Assembly: GCF_040546595.1 (NCBI RefSeq)
Contig: NZ_JBEPOB010000001.1
Span: 1,551,001-1,615,000 of the forward strand
Reading direction: 5' to 3'
Length of the DNA stretch: 64,000 nucleotides
Origin: Bosea sp. OAE506
Lineage (GTDB): Bacteria > Pseudomonadota > Alphaproteobacteria > Rhizobiales > Beijerinckiaceae
Shown here: positions 53,774 to 62,707 of the stretch, one piece after another
Layout of the letters: each line of letters opens with the position of its first letter
Numbering within the stretch: the stretch's first letter is position 1
Translations under genes and position numbers: made by a program
Notes under the pieces: model-generated
Databases searched by the model: none
The model's input: only the letters and a program-made list of their open reading frames with translations
What the model was told of the DNA's origin: nothing

Positions 53774-53865
53774 GTCATGCTCGGGCGCAGACCCGAGCAT
53801 CTCTGGCCGGACGCATCTCCTGCAAGAGATTCTCGGGTCTGCGCTGCGCTCCGCCCGAGAATGAC
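53774..53865. repeat. Palindromic repeat copy 6, after the M20 gene
   Basis: GTCATGCTCGGGCGCAGACC...GAGCATCTC and GAGATTCTCGGGTC...CCCGAGAATGAC. Lies between two convergent genes; starts 8 bp after the M20 stop. Confidence 0.85.
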
Positions 53866-53873
53866 GCAGTGGC

Positions 53874-54704
53874 TCAGAACGGGCTTACCGGGAAGAACCG
53901 CAGATAAAGCCGCGCATAGGTGCCGTCGTCCCAGAGCGATTGGAGCGCGTAGTCGAGGGAGCGTTTGAGCGGCGCCTCGTCCTTGCGCAGGAGGAAGGCG
54001 ACGCCCTCGCCGAAGTAGCGGCTTTCGAGGAAGGGCCCGCCGGTGAAGGCGAGTTCGCCGCCGCCGCTGCCAGCGAGCAGCAACGAGAGCGCTACGCCGT
54101 CGCCGAAGACGAATTCGGCGTCGCCGCTGCGCAGGGCCGTGACGGCGGCTGCGAGGCTTGCCGCTTCGCGGCGCTGGACGAAGGGCAGCAGCCGCTCGAG
54201 ATAGGCCTGATGCGCCGTGCCGGCGACGACGGCGACGCGCTTGCCCTGCAGCGAGCGCGTGTCGAGTTCGGCCTGGGCGTTGCCGCGGGTGGTGGCGAAG
54301 CGGGCCGAGCCGCGGAAATAGAGATGGCTGGCCGCAAAGCGGGCGCGGATCGGCGGTGTCAGGTTCACCGCCGCCGCCAGCACGTCGCCGCGGCCCTCGG
54401 CGAGCGAATCCAGCAGCGTATCGAAACGGCGGGCCTGCACCGTGCAGGTCCAGCCGAGCTTCTCGCAGGCGGCGCGTGCCAGTTCGACGGAGAAGCCGGT
54501 CAGGCCGCCATCGGGCCCCGCGAAATGCAGCGGCGGGTACTCGTCGTCGGTCAGGAAGCGGATGACGCGGGGCGGGCCGGGCTCGGGCCGGTCGAGCCGG
54601 ATGCGCGGATCCCAGAAGTTCGGCACGGTGACGCGCGACTGTGCCAGCACGGCCTGCGGGGCGAGCGTCAGCAGGGCCAGCGTGAGGAGGACTGCGCGGA
54701 TCAT
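53874..54704 (-). CDS. Periplasmic solute-binding protein, family 3
   Basis: 276 aa with signal peptide MIRAVLLTLALLTLAPQAVL ending AQ. SBP_bac_3 fold: IRFLTDDEYPPLHFAGPDGG, LTGFSVELARAACEKLGWTC, then ALQSLWDDGTYARLYLRFF at the end. It probably binds an amino-acid-like or other small polar ligand. No permease or ATPase is adjacent, so it may feed a distant transporter or act as a sensor. Flanked on both sides by palindromic repeats. Confidence 0.87.
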   Translation of the reverse strand: MIRAVLLTLALLTLAPQAVLAQSRVTVPNFWDPRIRLDRPEPGPPRVIRFLTDDEYPPLHFAGPDGGLTGFSVELARAACEKLGWTCTVQARRFDTLLDSLAEGRGDVLAAAVNLTPPIRARFAASHLYFRGSARFATTRGNAQAELDTRSLQGKRVAVVAGTAHQAYLERLLPFVQRREAASLAAAVTALRSGDAEFVFGDGVALSLLLAGSGGGELAFTGGPFLESRYFGEGVAFLLRKDEAPLKRSLDYALQSLWDDGTYARLYLRFFPVSPF

Positions 54705-54769
54705 GCGCGCATCTGGCGCGAGGGGGCGGGCGGGATCAAGAGGGCTGCGTTTCGACCGTTCTCCCAGCC

Positions 54770-54844
54770 GTCATGCTCGGGCTTGACCCGAGCATCTCTT
54801 GCCGGAGATTCTCGGGTCTTCGCTTCGCTGCGCCCGAGAATGAC
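54770..54844. repeat. Palindromic repeat copy 7, between solute-binding gene and uxuB
   Basis: The most compact copy (75 bp): hairpin GTCATGCTCGGGC...GAGCATCTC, 6-nt spacer region, then GAGATTCTCGGGTC...CCCGAGAATGAC. It ends 18 bp after the uxuB stop and may act as its terminator. Confidence 0.85.
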
Positions 54845-54862
54845 GGCCACGCTGTCAGGCTG

Positions 54863-56335
54863 TTACCCTGCCAGCGCCGCCACCGTCGCCTTCGCGCCCT
54901 TGTCGAACAGTGCCGCAAGATGCCGCTCGACGGCCTGGGTGAACCGCGGCTCGCGCGGGAGGTCGGCGCCGAAGATCGCCTCGATGCCGAACAGTGACCG
55001 GCTGAGCGCCGTGGCATTGTGGCCGGCCGCCTTGGCTTTCTCCGCGAAGGTCGCCGCGAGCGGGTCGCGGACATCGATTGTCACGCCCTTTTCGTCGGTG
55101 CCGGCAACGTAGCGCATCCAGGCGGCGACGCCGAGCGCGAGATGATCGATCGGGGCGTCCTGCTTCAGGCGGTCGCGGATGGTGCCTAACAGACGCTGCG
55201 GCAGCTTCTGGGAGCCGTCCATGGCGATCTGCCAGGTGCGATGGCGGATCGCGGGATTGCGGAAGCGGGCGAGCAGCGCCTGCGCATAGTCCCCGAGGAC
55301 GACGCCCTGAGGCGCGGGAACGGTCGGGATGATCTCGGCCCAGAGCCCTTCGAGGAAGCGAGCGAAGACCGGGTCGCCGCTGGCCTCCGAGACCGTCTCG
55401 TGCCCCGCGAGATAGCCGAGATAGGCGAGCGAGGAATGCGCGCCGTTGAGCATGCGCAGCTTCATGAATTCGAAGGGCGCGACCTCGGAGACCATCTGGG
55501 CGCCGACGCGCTCCCAGGCCGGGCGGCCGGCGGCGAAGACGTCCTGGATCGCCCATTGCCGGAAGGGCTCGCCGATCACGGGCGCGGCATCCTCCAGCCC
55601 GATCAGGCCCGCGACCTCGGCGATATCGGCTTCGGTCGTGGCCGGCACGATGCGGTCGACCATCGTGGCCGGGAAGGCGCCGTTGGCTTCGGTCCACTGG
55701 GCGAGCCCGTCGTCGGAGAGCGCCGCGAAGTCGCGCACGAGGCCGCGCAGCACCCCGCCATTATGGGGAAGGTTGTCGCAGCTCAGTGCTGTGAAGGGGC
55801 CGAGTCCGGCGGCCCGGCGCGCCTTCAGGGCAGCGACGATCAGGCCCACCGCCGAGCGGGGGCTGAGCGGGTTGGCGAGGTCGTGGACAATGTCGGGGTG
55901 GTCGGCTTTCAGCCGGCCGGTGGCGGGGTCGTGGCAATAGCCCTTTTCGGTGACCGTCAGTGAGACGATCCGCGTGTCCGAGGAGGCCATGCGGGCGATC
56001 AGCGCGGCGGGGTTTTCCGGCGCGACGAGCACTTCACCGACGCAGCCGATGATCCGCAGCTCCGGCCCGGCCGGGGCGCGCTTGAGCAGGGTGTAGAGCC
56101 CGTCCTGAGGGCCCAGACGGTCGCGCTGGTCGGGCCGCTGCAGGCTCGCGCCGGTGACGCCCCAGGCGCCGAACTCCAGCTCCAGCGCGTCTTCGGTGTA
56201 TTCGCAGAGATGGGCCCGGGCGAAGGCGCCCAAGCCCAGATGGACGATTCCGGCTGTCAGCCGCGCACGATCATAGGCGGGGCGGCGGACCGTGGCGGGC
56301 AGGGCGGAGAGGGTGTTCGTCGTCAGTCGCGTCAA
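54863..56335 (-). CDS. Mannitol dehydrogenase family protein, probable fructuronate reductase
   Basis: 490 aa from a TTG overlapping the dctM stop (TTGA). NAD-binding start GIVHLGLGAFARAHLCEYTE; FTALSCDNLPHNGGVLRGLV; catalytic K-x5-N-x2-H pattern in FEFMKLRMLNGAHSSLAYLG. The long-chain dehydrogenase family includes UxuB (fructuronate to mannonate), mannitol and arabinitol dehydrogenases. Placement with uxaC and a TRAP system argues for fructuronate or tagaturonate reductase. Last gene of the uronate unit. Confidence 0.87.
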   Translation of the reverse strand: MTRLTTNTLSALPATVRRPAYDRARLTAGIVHLGLGAFARAHLCEYTEDALELEFGAWGVTGASLQRPDQRDRLGPQDGLYTLLKRAPAGPELRIIGCVGEVLVAPENPAALIARMASSDTRIVSLTVTEKGYCHDPATGRLKADHPDIVHDLANPLSPRSAVGLIVAALKARRAAGLGPFTALSCDNLPHNGGVLRGLVRDFAALSDDGLAQWTEANGAFPATMVDRIVPATTEADIAEVAGLIGLEDAAPVIGEPFRQWAIQDVFAAGRPAWERVGAQMVSEVAPFEFMKLRMLNGAHSSLAYLGYLAGHETVSEASGDPVFARFLEGLWAEIIPTVPAPQGVVLGDYAQALLARFRNPAIRHRTWQIAMDGSQKLPQRLLGTIRDRLKQDAPIDHLALGVAAWMRYVAGTDEKGVTIDVRDPLAATFAEKAKAAGHNATALSRSLFGIEAIFGADLPREPRFTQAVERHLAALFDKGAKATVAALAG

Positions 56336-57612
56336 CGGAATACGCCCGGCAGCCAGAGGGAGAAGGCCGGGACATAGGTGATCAGCAAGAGCACGGCAAC
56401 GCTGGCGCCGTAGAACGGCCAGATCGTCTTCATGGATTCGCTGATCGAGACCTTGCCGATGGCGCAGGCGACGAACTGCACGGAGCCCACAGGCGGCGTG
56501 TTCAGCCCGATGCCGGCGTTGAGGATCAGGATGACACCAAAATGCACGGGGTCGACGCCGATCGCCTTGACGACGGGCAGGAAGATCGGCGTGCAGATGA
56601 TGATCATCGGCGCCATGTCCATGAAGGTGCCGAGCACCAGCAGGATGACGTTGATCATCAGCAGGATCACCAGCGGGTTGTCGGAGATCGACTGCATCAG
56701 CGCGATCGTCGCCTTCGGCACTTCGAGGAAGGCCATCAGCCAGCCGAAGGAGCTTGCGGCACCGATGATCAGCAGCACCATGGCGGTGGTGCGGACAGCG
56801 CCGAGCGTGGCGTGGGTGAAGCCCTTCAGGTCGAGCCCGCGATAGACGAAGATCGTCACCAGAAGCGCATAGATCACCGCGACGCAGGAGGATTCGGTCG
56901 CGGTGAAGACGCCCGAGCGGACGCCGCCGAAGATGATGCCGATCAGCAGCAGGCCCGGCGTCGCGGCGATGAAGAGACGTGCGACGGTCAGGAAACCCGG
57001 GAAGATATCCGCCGGATAGCCACGGTTCACGGCCACGGCCCAGGCGGCGACCATCAGGGCGAGGCACAGCATCAGGCCGGGCAGGACGCCGGCGGTGAAG
57101 AGATCGGCGATCGAGATCGTGCCGCCTGCGGCCAGCGAATAGATGATCATGTTGTGCGAGGGCGGGATCAGCAGCGCAATGATCGCGGCGTTCGCAGTGA
57201 CGTTGACGGCATAGTCGGGCGCATAGCCGCGCTTGACCATCTGCGGGATCATGATGCCGCCCACGGCCGAGGCATCGGCCACGGCCGAGCCCGAGATGCC
57301 GCCGAAGAGCGTGCAGGTAATGACGTTGACCTGGCCCAGCCCGCCGCGCAGATGCCCGACCAGTGAGGAGGCGAACTGGATCAGCCGGTCGGCGATGCCG
57401 CCGCGGATCATCAGATCGCCGGAATAGATGAAGAACGGGATCGCCAGCATGGCGAAGGCGTTCATGCCGGTCGACATCTGCTGGAAGATCACGACCGGCG
57501 GGATGCCGATATAGAGCACCGTCGCCATCGAGGAGAGCCCGAGGCAGAAGGCGACCGGCACGCCCATCAGCAGGAGCGCGGCGAAGGAGGTGAAGAGGAT
57601 CGTGATCGCCAT
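56332..57612 (-). CDS. TRAP transporter large permease (DctM)
   Basis: 426 aa, 11-13 membrane helices. Begins AITILFTSFAALLLMGVPVA; conserved GGISGSAVADASAVGGIMIP, AALLIPPSHNMIIYSLAAGG-type and LFGVILILNAGIGLNTPPVG text. Imports a uronate-type organic acid using the sodium gradient with DctQ and DctP. It lies 3 bp after dctQ, and its stop overlaps the uxuB TTG start. Confidence 0.94.
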   Translation of the reverse strand: MAITILFTSFAALLLMGVPVAFCLGLSSMATVLYIGIPPVVIFQQMSTGMNAFAMLAIPFFIYSGDLMIRGGIADRLIQFASSLVGHLRGGLGQVNVITCTLFGGISGSAVADASAVGGIMIPQMVKRGYAPDYAVNVTANAAIIALLIPPSHNMIIYSLAAGGTISIADLFTAGVLPGLMLCLALMVAAWAVAVNRGYPADIFPGFLTVARLFIAATPGLLLIGIIFGGVRSGVFTATESSCVAVIYALLVTIFVYRGLDLKGFTHATLGAVRTTAMVLLIIGAASSFGWLMAFLEVPKATIALMQSISDNPLVILLMINVILLVLGTFMDMAPMIIICTPIFLPVVKAIGVDPVHFGVILILNAGIGLNTPPVGSVQFVACAIGKVSISESMKTIWPFYGASVAVLLLITYVPAFSLWLPGVFR

Positions 57613-57615
57613 GGC

Positions 57616-58149
57616 TCAGGCCTCCCCGCCGAGGCCGTTGGCGTTGAGCGGCATCGGTTCGAGCTTTTCACCGGTCAGGAACAGCAGCAGCTTCTCGATC
57701 GAGAACAGCGCGATCAGCGCGCCACCGCCGATGATCGGGACATAGTCCCAGCCCTTGGAGATGCCGATCATCGGCAGGCGATCGCTCCAGACCTTGGCGG
57801 CGAGCTCGGTGCCGTACCAGACCATGGCGAAGGCGAAGAGCGTCACCAGCACCTCATTGGCGATGATGAGCGCCGATTTCGCGGGCCCGCGCAGATAATG
57901 CAGGCCGACATCGAAGCCCATATGGTCGAGCTCGCGCACGCCGACGGAGCCGCCGAGCAGGATGAACCAGAGCATCAGGAACAGCGAGGCCGGCTCGCCC
58001 CAGGTCGGTGTCGCGTTCAGGATGTAGCGGCCGAAGACCGTCCAGGCGACGATCGCGGTCATGGCGATCAGGCCCAAGCCCGCCGCCAGCAGCGCGACCA
58101 GACTGATGCGCGAATTGATGCGCGTGAGCATCCGGGCAAATCCGGTCAT
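57616..58149 (-). CDS. TRAP transporter small permease (DctQ)
   Basis: 177 aa with four membrane helices: LVALLAAGLGLIAMTAIVAW, SLFLMLWFILLGGSVGVREL, ALIIANEVLVTLFAFAMVWY and VPIIGGGALIALFSIEKLLL. The WGEPASLFLMLWFILLGG segment is typical of DctQ. It binds DctM. The gap to dctP (75 bp) is occupied by a strong terminator hairpin. Confidence 0.92.
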   Translation of the reverse strand: MTGFARMLTRINSRISLVALLAAGLGLIAMTAIVAWTVFGRYILNATPTWGEPASLFLMLWFILLGGSVGVRELDHMGFDVGLHYLRGPAKSALIIANEVLVTLFAFAMVWYGTELAAKVWSDRLPMIGISKGWDYVPIIGGGALIALFSIEKLLLFLTGEKLEPMPLNANGLGGEA

Positions 58150-58179
58150 GGGGCGGTCCTGGGGTTCGGGCTGGACATG

Positions 58180-58211
58180 AAAAACGGGCGGCGGAGGAAT
58201 CCGCCGCCCGT
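58180..58211 (-). terminator. Rho-independent hairpin between dctP and dctQ
   Basis: A perfect 12-bp stem (ACGGGCGGCGGA with its mirror, 4-nt loop) followed on the minus strand by five T. Placed to favour dctP over the permease genes; read-through must occur for dctQM-uxuB unless an internal promoter exists. Confidence 0.75.
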
Positions 58212-58224
58212 CGGGCCTAGCGTG

Positions 58225-59211
58225 TCACTTCACGGCCTGGATCTTGGCGACGAGATCCTTGAGGGCCGCATCGGTGACGAACTTGTCGTAGACCGGCTTC
58301 ATCGCGTCGATGAAGGGCTGCTTCTCGACCGCGTTGATCACCGCGCCGCCGGCCTTGACCTTGGCTTCCGAGGCCTTCTCGCGGGCGTCCCAGAGTTCGC
58401 GCATCTTGGCGACGGACTCCTTGGCGGCGACCTTCATGATCTCCTGGTCTTCCTTGGAGAGCTTGTCGAAGGAGCGCTTGGACATCACCAGCACCTCGGG
58501 CGAGAGCGAGTGCTCGGTCAGCGAGTAGAACTTCGAGACCTCGAAATGCTTGGTCGACTCGAAGGACGGCCAGTTGTTCTCGGCGCCGTCGATGACGCCG
58601 GTCTGCAGGGCCGAGTAGACCTCGCCGAAGGCCATCGGCGTCGCGTTGGCACCGAGCGCGGAGACGAGCGCGACGAACATGTCCGACTGCTGGACGCGGA
58701 TCTTCATGCCCTTCATGTCGGCGGGCGTGTTGATCGGGCGCTTGGAGTTGTAGAAGGAGCGCGAGCCGGAATCGTAGAAGGCGAGGCCGACGAGATCGTG
58801 CTTCTCGAACTCCTTGAGGATCGAGTCGCCGATCGGGCCGTCCATCACGGTGCGCATATGCGCGACCGAGCGGAAGATGAAGGGCAGGGACGGCACGTTC
58901 GTCGCCGGGATCAGGTTGTTGAACGGCGCCATGTTGATGCGGTTCAGGTCGATCACGCCGAAGCGGGTCTGCTCGATCGTGTCCTTCTCGTTTCCGAGCT
59001 GGGCCGAGTGGAAGACGTTGATCTTGATGCGGCCCTTGGTGCGCTCCTCCAGCAGCTTGCTGATGTGGCGGACAGCCTCGACCGTAGGATAATCGGTCGG
59101 ATGGATGTCGGTCGAGCGCAGCGTGGTCTGGGCGGCCGCGGGAAGCGCGACGGAGGCGAGCATGGCGGCGCCCGCGAGCAGGCCGAAAGTCCTCTTGGTG
59201 ATGGTCATCAT
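58225..59211 (-). CDS. TRAP transporter substrate-binding protein (DctP)
   Basis: 328 aa, starting at tandem ATG codons with GGGAGAGACA upstream. Signal peptide ~1-28 (LLAGAAMLASVALPAAAQ). DctP fold: STDIHPTDYPTVEAVRHISK, SAQLGNEKDTIEQTRFGVID, the conserved Arg in MKGMKIRVQQSDMFVALVSA and the stretch MAFGEVYSALQTGVIDGAEN. In this cluster the ligand is probably a uronate such as galacturonate or glucuronate. Confidence 0.94.
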   Translation of the reverse strand: MMTITKRTFGLLAGAAMLASVALPAAAQTTLRSTDIHPTDYPTVEAVRHISKLLEERTKGRIKINVFHSAQLGNEKDTIEQTRFGVIDLNRINMAPFNNLIPATNVPSLPFIFRSVAHMRTVMDGPIGDSILKEFEKHDLVGLAFYDSGSRSFYNSKRPINTPADMKGMKIRVQQSDMFVALVSALGANATPMAFGEVYSALQTGVIDGAENNWPSFESTKHFEVSKFYSLTEHSLSPEVLVMSKRSFDKLSKEDQEIMKVAAKESVAKMRELWDAREKASEAKVKAGGAVINAVEKQPFIDAMKPVYDKFVTDAALKDLVAKIQAVK

Positions 59212-59297
59212 TGTCTCTCCCGTTATGATTAGCCGGCTTTTTCCGGTCATTCTTGCCCTTCGGTGGGCGCCCGTCGGCTGATGCCGGCCGGGCGGTC

Positions 59298-59639
59298 TCA
59301 GACGAATTCCTTCCGCATCGGCGTGAAGGAATCGATCAGCTGGCCGGCCTCGACGGCGGTGACGCCGTGGACGAGATCGGCCGGAACGAAGAAGGTGTCA
59401 CCCGTCACCAGACGCTGCGTGCGCCCGTCGATGGTGACGTCGAAGACGCCGCTCTCGACGTAAGAAGCCTGGCGATGCGGGTGCTGGTGCGGCTTGCCGA
59501 TAGCACCAGCCTCAAAGACCACCCGGACCACCATCAGATCCTCGCCATAGGCCATGATCTTGCGCTTCACGCCGGGTTCGGTCGGCTCCCAGGCGATCTC
59601 GGTGTCCTGCTGGAAGAAGGAATTGAGACGTGTCGTCAT
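59298..59639 (-). CDS. kdgF: KdgF-type cupin (unsaturated uronate linearisation)
   Basis: 113 aa, one cupin. ATG overlaps the kduD stop (ATGA). Metal ligands sit in GKPHQHPHRQASYVESG (two His and a Gln) with a later His in VPADLVHGVTAVE; VKRKIMAYGEDLMVVRVVF and the end FTPMRKEFV match KdgF. KdgF speeds conversion of 4,5-unsaturated monouronates to 5-keto-4-deoxyuronate, the KduI substrate; it fits the neighbours exactly. The 86-bp gap to dctP shows nothing clear. Confidence 0.88.
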   Translation of the reverse strand: MTTRLNSFFQQDTEIAWEPTEPGVKRKIMAYGEDLMVVRVVFEAGAIGKPHQHPHRQASYVESGVFDVTIDGRTQRLVTGDTFFVPADLVHGVTAVEAGQLIDSFTPMRKEFV

Positions 59640-60394
59640 CGTGCGAGCCAGCCTCCGTCGACGGGGATGATGGCGCCGTGCATGTAGGCGGCGGCGTCGC
59701 TGGCGAGGAACACGGCGGCTCCGCCGATGTCCGAGGGCTTGCCCCAGCGGCCGGCGGGAATGCGCGCCAGGATCGCCTGGTTGCGGTCGGGGTCGGCGCG
59801 GAGCGCCTGCGTGTTGTTGCTCTCGATGTAGCCGGGCGCGATGGCATTCACATTGATGCCCTTCTGCGCCCATTCGCAGGCGAGAAGCTTCGTCAGTCCG
59901 GCGAGCCCGCTCTTGCTGGCGGTGTAGGAGGCGACGCGGATGCCGCCCTGGAAGGATAGCAGCGATGCGATGTTGACGATGCGGGCGCCGCGCCCCGCTT
60001 CGACCGCCGATTTCGCGAAGGCCTGCGCCAGGAAGAACGTCGCCTTGAGGTTGACGTTCATCACCTCGTCCCAGTCGCTCTCGCTGAAATCCAGCGCATC
60101 GGCCCGGCGGATGATGCCGGCATTGTTGACGAGGATGTCGAGCGGGCCGGCGAGACCTTCAGCCTGTGTGATGACGCGCGGCGCGATACCCTGCTCCTGC
60201 AGATCGACCTGGAGGCCATGAGCCGTTCCGCCGGCCTGCGAGATCAGCGCCAGCGTCTTGCCCATGTCCGAGCGACCGGCGGCCACCACCGTGGCGCCAG
60301 CCTGGGCCAGCGCCAGCGCGATGCCCTGGCCGATGCCGGTGTTGGCGCCGGTCACCAGGGCGTTGCGGCCGGTGAGGTCGAAGGGCGAGGCCAT
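59636..60394 (-). CDS. kduD: 2-dehydro-3-deoxy-D-gluconate 5-dehydrogenase KduD
   Basis: 252 aa SDR, the KduD length. NAD motif TGANTGIGQGIALALAQAG, LDILVNNAGIIRRADALDFS, catalytic Ser-Tyr-Lys in NIASLLSF...ASYTASKSG, and the terminal IIPVDGGWLAR. Reduces 2,5-diketo-3-deoxygluconate to KDG. ATG shares a base with the kduI stop, and its own stop overlaps kdgF. Confidence 0.93.
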   Translation of the reverse strand: MASPFDLTGRNALVTGANTGIGQGIALALAQAGATVVAAGRSDMGKTLALISQAGGTAHGLQVDLQEQGIAPRVITQAEGLAGPLDILVNNAGIIRRADALDFSESDWDEVMNVNLKATFFLAQAFAKSAVEAGRGARIVNIASLLSFQGGIRVASYTASKSGLAGLTKLLACEWAQKGINVNAIAPGYIESNNTQALRADPDRNQAILARIPAGRWGKPSDIGGAAVFLASDAAAYMHGAIIPVDGGWLAR

Positions 60395-61242
60395 CAGCGC
60401 AGCATGTCCACGGGGGCGGGGTCCATGTCGGTGAACTCGACATTGTCGCCGGCCATGGCCCAGACGAAGGCGTAGTTCGACGTGCCGCAGCCGCAATGGA
60501 TCGACCAGTTCGGCGAGATCACCGCCTGCTCGTTGGCGACGAGGAGGTGGCGGGTCTGGGTCGGCTCGCCCATGAAGTGGAAGACGCGGTGGGCGGGGTC
60601 GAGATTGAAGTAGAGATAGGCCTCCATCCGCCGCGTATGGGTGTGGCAGGGCATGGAGTTCCAGACCGAGCCGGGCTCCAGCGCCGTCATCCCCATCACC
60701 AGCTGGTTCGTGCCGGTGGTGTTGGGCATGATGTATTGCCGTATGGTGCGCTTGTTGGAGGTCTCCGACGAGCCCAGATGGATCGTGTTGGCGTCGTCCT
60801 TGCGGATGAGCTGGTGCGGGGCCTCGCGGTGCGCCGTTGCGCTGGTCAGATAGAACTTCGCCGGGTTCGCCGCGTCGGCGGTCGTGAAGGAGACCTCCTT
60901 CGCACCGAGCCCGACATAGAGGGCATCGAGATTGGGCAGGTCGAAGGCCTGGCCATCGACGGTGACGCGGCCGGCCCCGCCGATATTGATGACGCCGAGT
61001 TCGCGCCGCGCCAGGAAGAAGGGCGTCCCCGTCGGCGCGAAGGGCGCAAGCGAAAGGGCCGTCGTCGTCGGGGTGGCTCCGCCGACGATCATCCGGTCGT
61101 AATGGCTGTAGGTCAGCGAGAGCTCGCCCGGCGAAAACAGCCGCTCGATCAGGAAATCGGCGCGCAGCGTCTCGGTGTCATAGCCGCGGACGTCGCGCGG
61201 ATGCGCAGCCTGGCGTTCGTCGATGGTCTTCGGAGCGGTCAC
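60394..61242 (-). CDS. kduI: 5-dehydro-4-deoxy-D-glucuronate isomerase KduI
   Basis: 282 aa from a GTG overlapping the uxaC stop (GTGA). Double-cupin isomerase; zinc ligands in WNSMPCHTHTRRMEAYLYFN and SIHCGCGTSNYAFVWAMAGD, plus ELGVINIGGAGRVTVDGQAF. Converts 5-keto-4-deoxyuronate to 2,5-diketo-3-deoxygluconate between KdgF and KduD. The length is near the family norm of ~278. Confidence 0.95.
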   Translation of the reverse strand: MTAPKTIDERQAAHPRDVRGYDTETLRADFLIERLFSPGELSLTYSHYDRMIVGGATPTTTALSLAPFAPTGTPFFLARRELGVINIGGAGRVTVDGQAFDLPNLDALYVGLGAKEVSFTTADAANPAKFYLTSATAHREAPHQLIRKDDANTIHLGSSETSNKRTIRQYIMPNTTGTNQLVMGMTALEPGSVWNSMPCHTHTRRMEAYLYFNLDPAHRVFHFMGEPTQTRHLLVANEQAVISPNWSIHCGCGTSNYAFVWAMAGDNVEFTDMDPAPVDMLR

Positions 61243-62642
61243 AGGCGGTAGGCCTCCTTGGCCAGACGGTAGGCGAGGTCATGGGCGACCTCGGCCGCCT
61301 CGTCCTCGTCGAGGCGGTGTTCGGCGACGAGCTTGGCGAGATAGGTGCAGTCGCAGCGGCGGGCGACATCGTGGCGCGCGGGGATCGAGAGATAGGCGCG
61401 CGTGTCGTCGTTGAAGCCGACGGTGTTGTAGAAGCCCGCCGTTTCCGTCGTCAGTTCGCGGAAGCGCAGCATCGCCTCCGGCGCGTCGAGGAACCACCAG
61501 CCCGGTCCGAGCTTCAGCGCCGGATAATGGCCGGCCAGCGGCGCGAGTTCGCGCGAATAGGTGGTTTCGTCGAGGGTGAAGGCGATCACGGTGAGGTTGC
61601 GCTCGTTGCCGACGGCGTCGAGCAGCGGCTTCAGCGCGGCGACATATTCGGTGCGGACTGGAATGTCGGCGCCCATGTCGCGGCCGAAGCGCTCGAACAG
61701 GCGCGGGTTGTGGTTGCGCGAGGACCCCGGATGGATCTGCAGCACGAGCCCGTCATCCAGGCTCATCTTAGCCATCTCGGTGAGCATCTGGCCGCGGAAG
61801 AGGTCGGCCTCCTCGGCCGAGACCTTGCCGGCGACGACCTTGGCGAACAGCGCCTCGGCCTGGGCCTTCGAGAGATTGGCTGTGCGGGCTGTGGCGTGGC
61901 CGTGGTCGGAAGAGGTTGCGCCGCGTTCGCGGAAATAGTCGCGGCGCTGGCGGTGGGCGGCGAGATAGCCGCTCCAGCTCATCACGTCCTCGCCCGTCAG
62001 GGCACCGAACTGCTCGAGATTGCCGGCAAAGCCCTCGAATTCAGGGTCCACGACGCTGTCGGGCCGATAGGCGGTGACGACCTTGCCGCTCCAGCCTGAG
62101 GCCTTGATCATGTCGTGCCATTTGAGGTCGTCCAGCGCGCCCTCGGTGGTCGAGATCGCCTCGATGTTGAAGCGCTCGAACAGGGCGCGGGGCCGCAGCT
62201 CCGGCTGGGCCAGCTTTTCGGCGATGCGGTCATAGAGCTTGTCGGCATTCTCCGGCGAAAGCCGCTCGTTGATGCCGAAGACCGATGCCAGCGCGTGTTC
62301 GAACCACAGCCGCGTCGGCGTTCCACGAAACAGGTGCCAGTGGCTGGCGAAGAGCTTCCAGATCGCGCGCGGGTCGCTCTCGACCTTCGTCCCGTCCTTG
62401 CGCGGGATGCCGAGCTTCTCCAGCGGCACGCCCTGCGAATAGAGCATCCGGAAGATGTAATGGTCGGGCTTCACGAGCAGGGTGGCGGGATCGGCGAAGG
62501 GCTGGTCCTCGGCGTACCAGCGCGGGTCGGTATGGCCATGCGGCGAGATGATCGGCAGGTCGCGGATGGTCGCGTAAAGCCGCCGCGCAATGCCGCGCGT
62601 GACGGGGTCGGCGGGGAACAGGCGATCATCGTGCAGCAACAT
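61239..62642 (-). CDS. uxaC: Glucuronate isomerase UxaC
   Basis: 467 aa. Interconverts glucuronate/fructuronate and galacturonate/tagaturonate. Family text: ISPHGHTDPRWYAEDQPFAD at ~33, KPDHYIFRMLYSQGVPLEKL, DGLVLQIHPGSSRNHNPRLF and GPGWWFLDAPEAMLRFRELT. First gene of the minus-strand uronate unit. The 178-bp divergent region to the FadR-type regulator holds a quasi-palindrome. Confidence 0.95.
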   Translation of the reverse strand: MLLHDDRLFPADPVTRGIARRLYATIRDLPIISPHGHTDPRWYAEDQPFADPATLLVKPDHYIFRMLYSQGVPLEKLGIPRKDGTKVESDPRAIWKLFASHWHLFRGTPTRLWFEHALASVFGINERLSPENADKLYDRIAEKLAQPELRPRALFERFNIEAISTTEGALDDLKWHDMIKASGWSGKVVTAYRPDSVVDPEFEGFAGNLEQFGALTGEDVMSWSGYLAAHRQRRDYFRERGATSSDHGHATARTANLSKAQAEALFAKVVAGKVSAEEADLFRGQMLTEMAKMSLDDGLVLQIHPGSSRNHNPRLFERFGRDMGADIPVRTEYVAALKPLLDAVGNERNLTVIAFTLDETTYSRELAPLAGHYPALKLGPGWWFLDAPEAMLRFRELTTETAGFYNTVGFNDDTRAYLSIPARHDVARRCDCTYLAKLVAEHRLDEDEAAEVAHDLAYRLAKEAYRL

Positions 62643-62707
62643 GGGATCCGGCGCTCTGTGAGGCTCAGCGGCGGACCATAGGCATGGGCGCCATGGTCGG
62701 TCAATAT

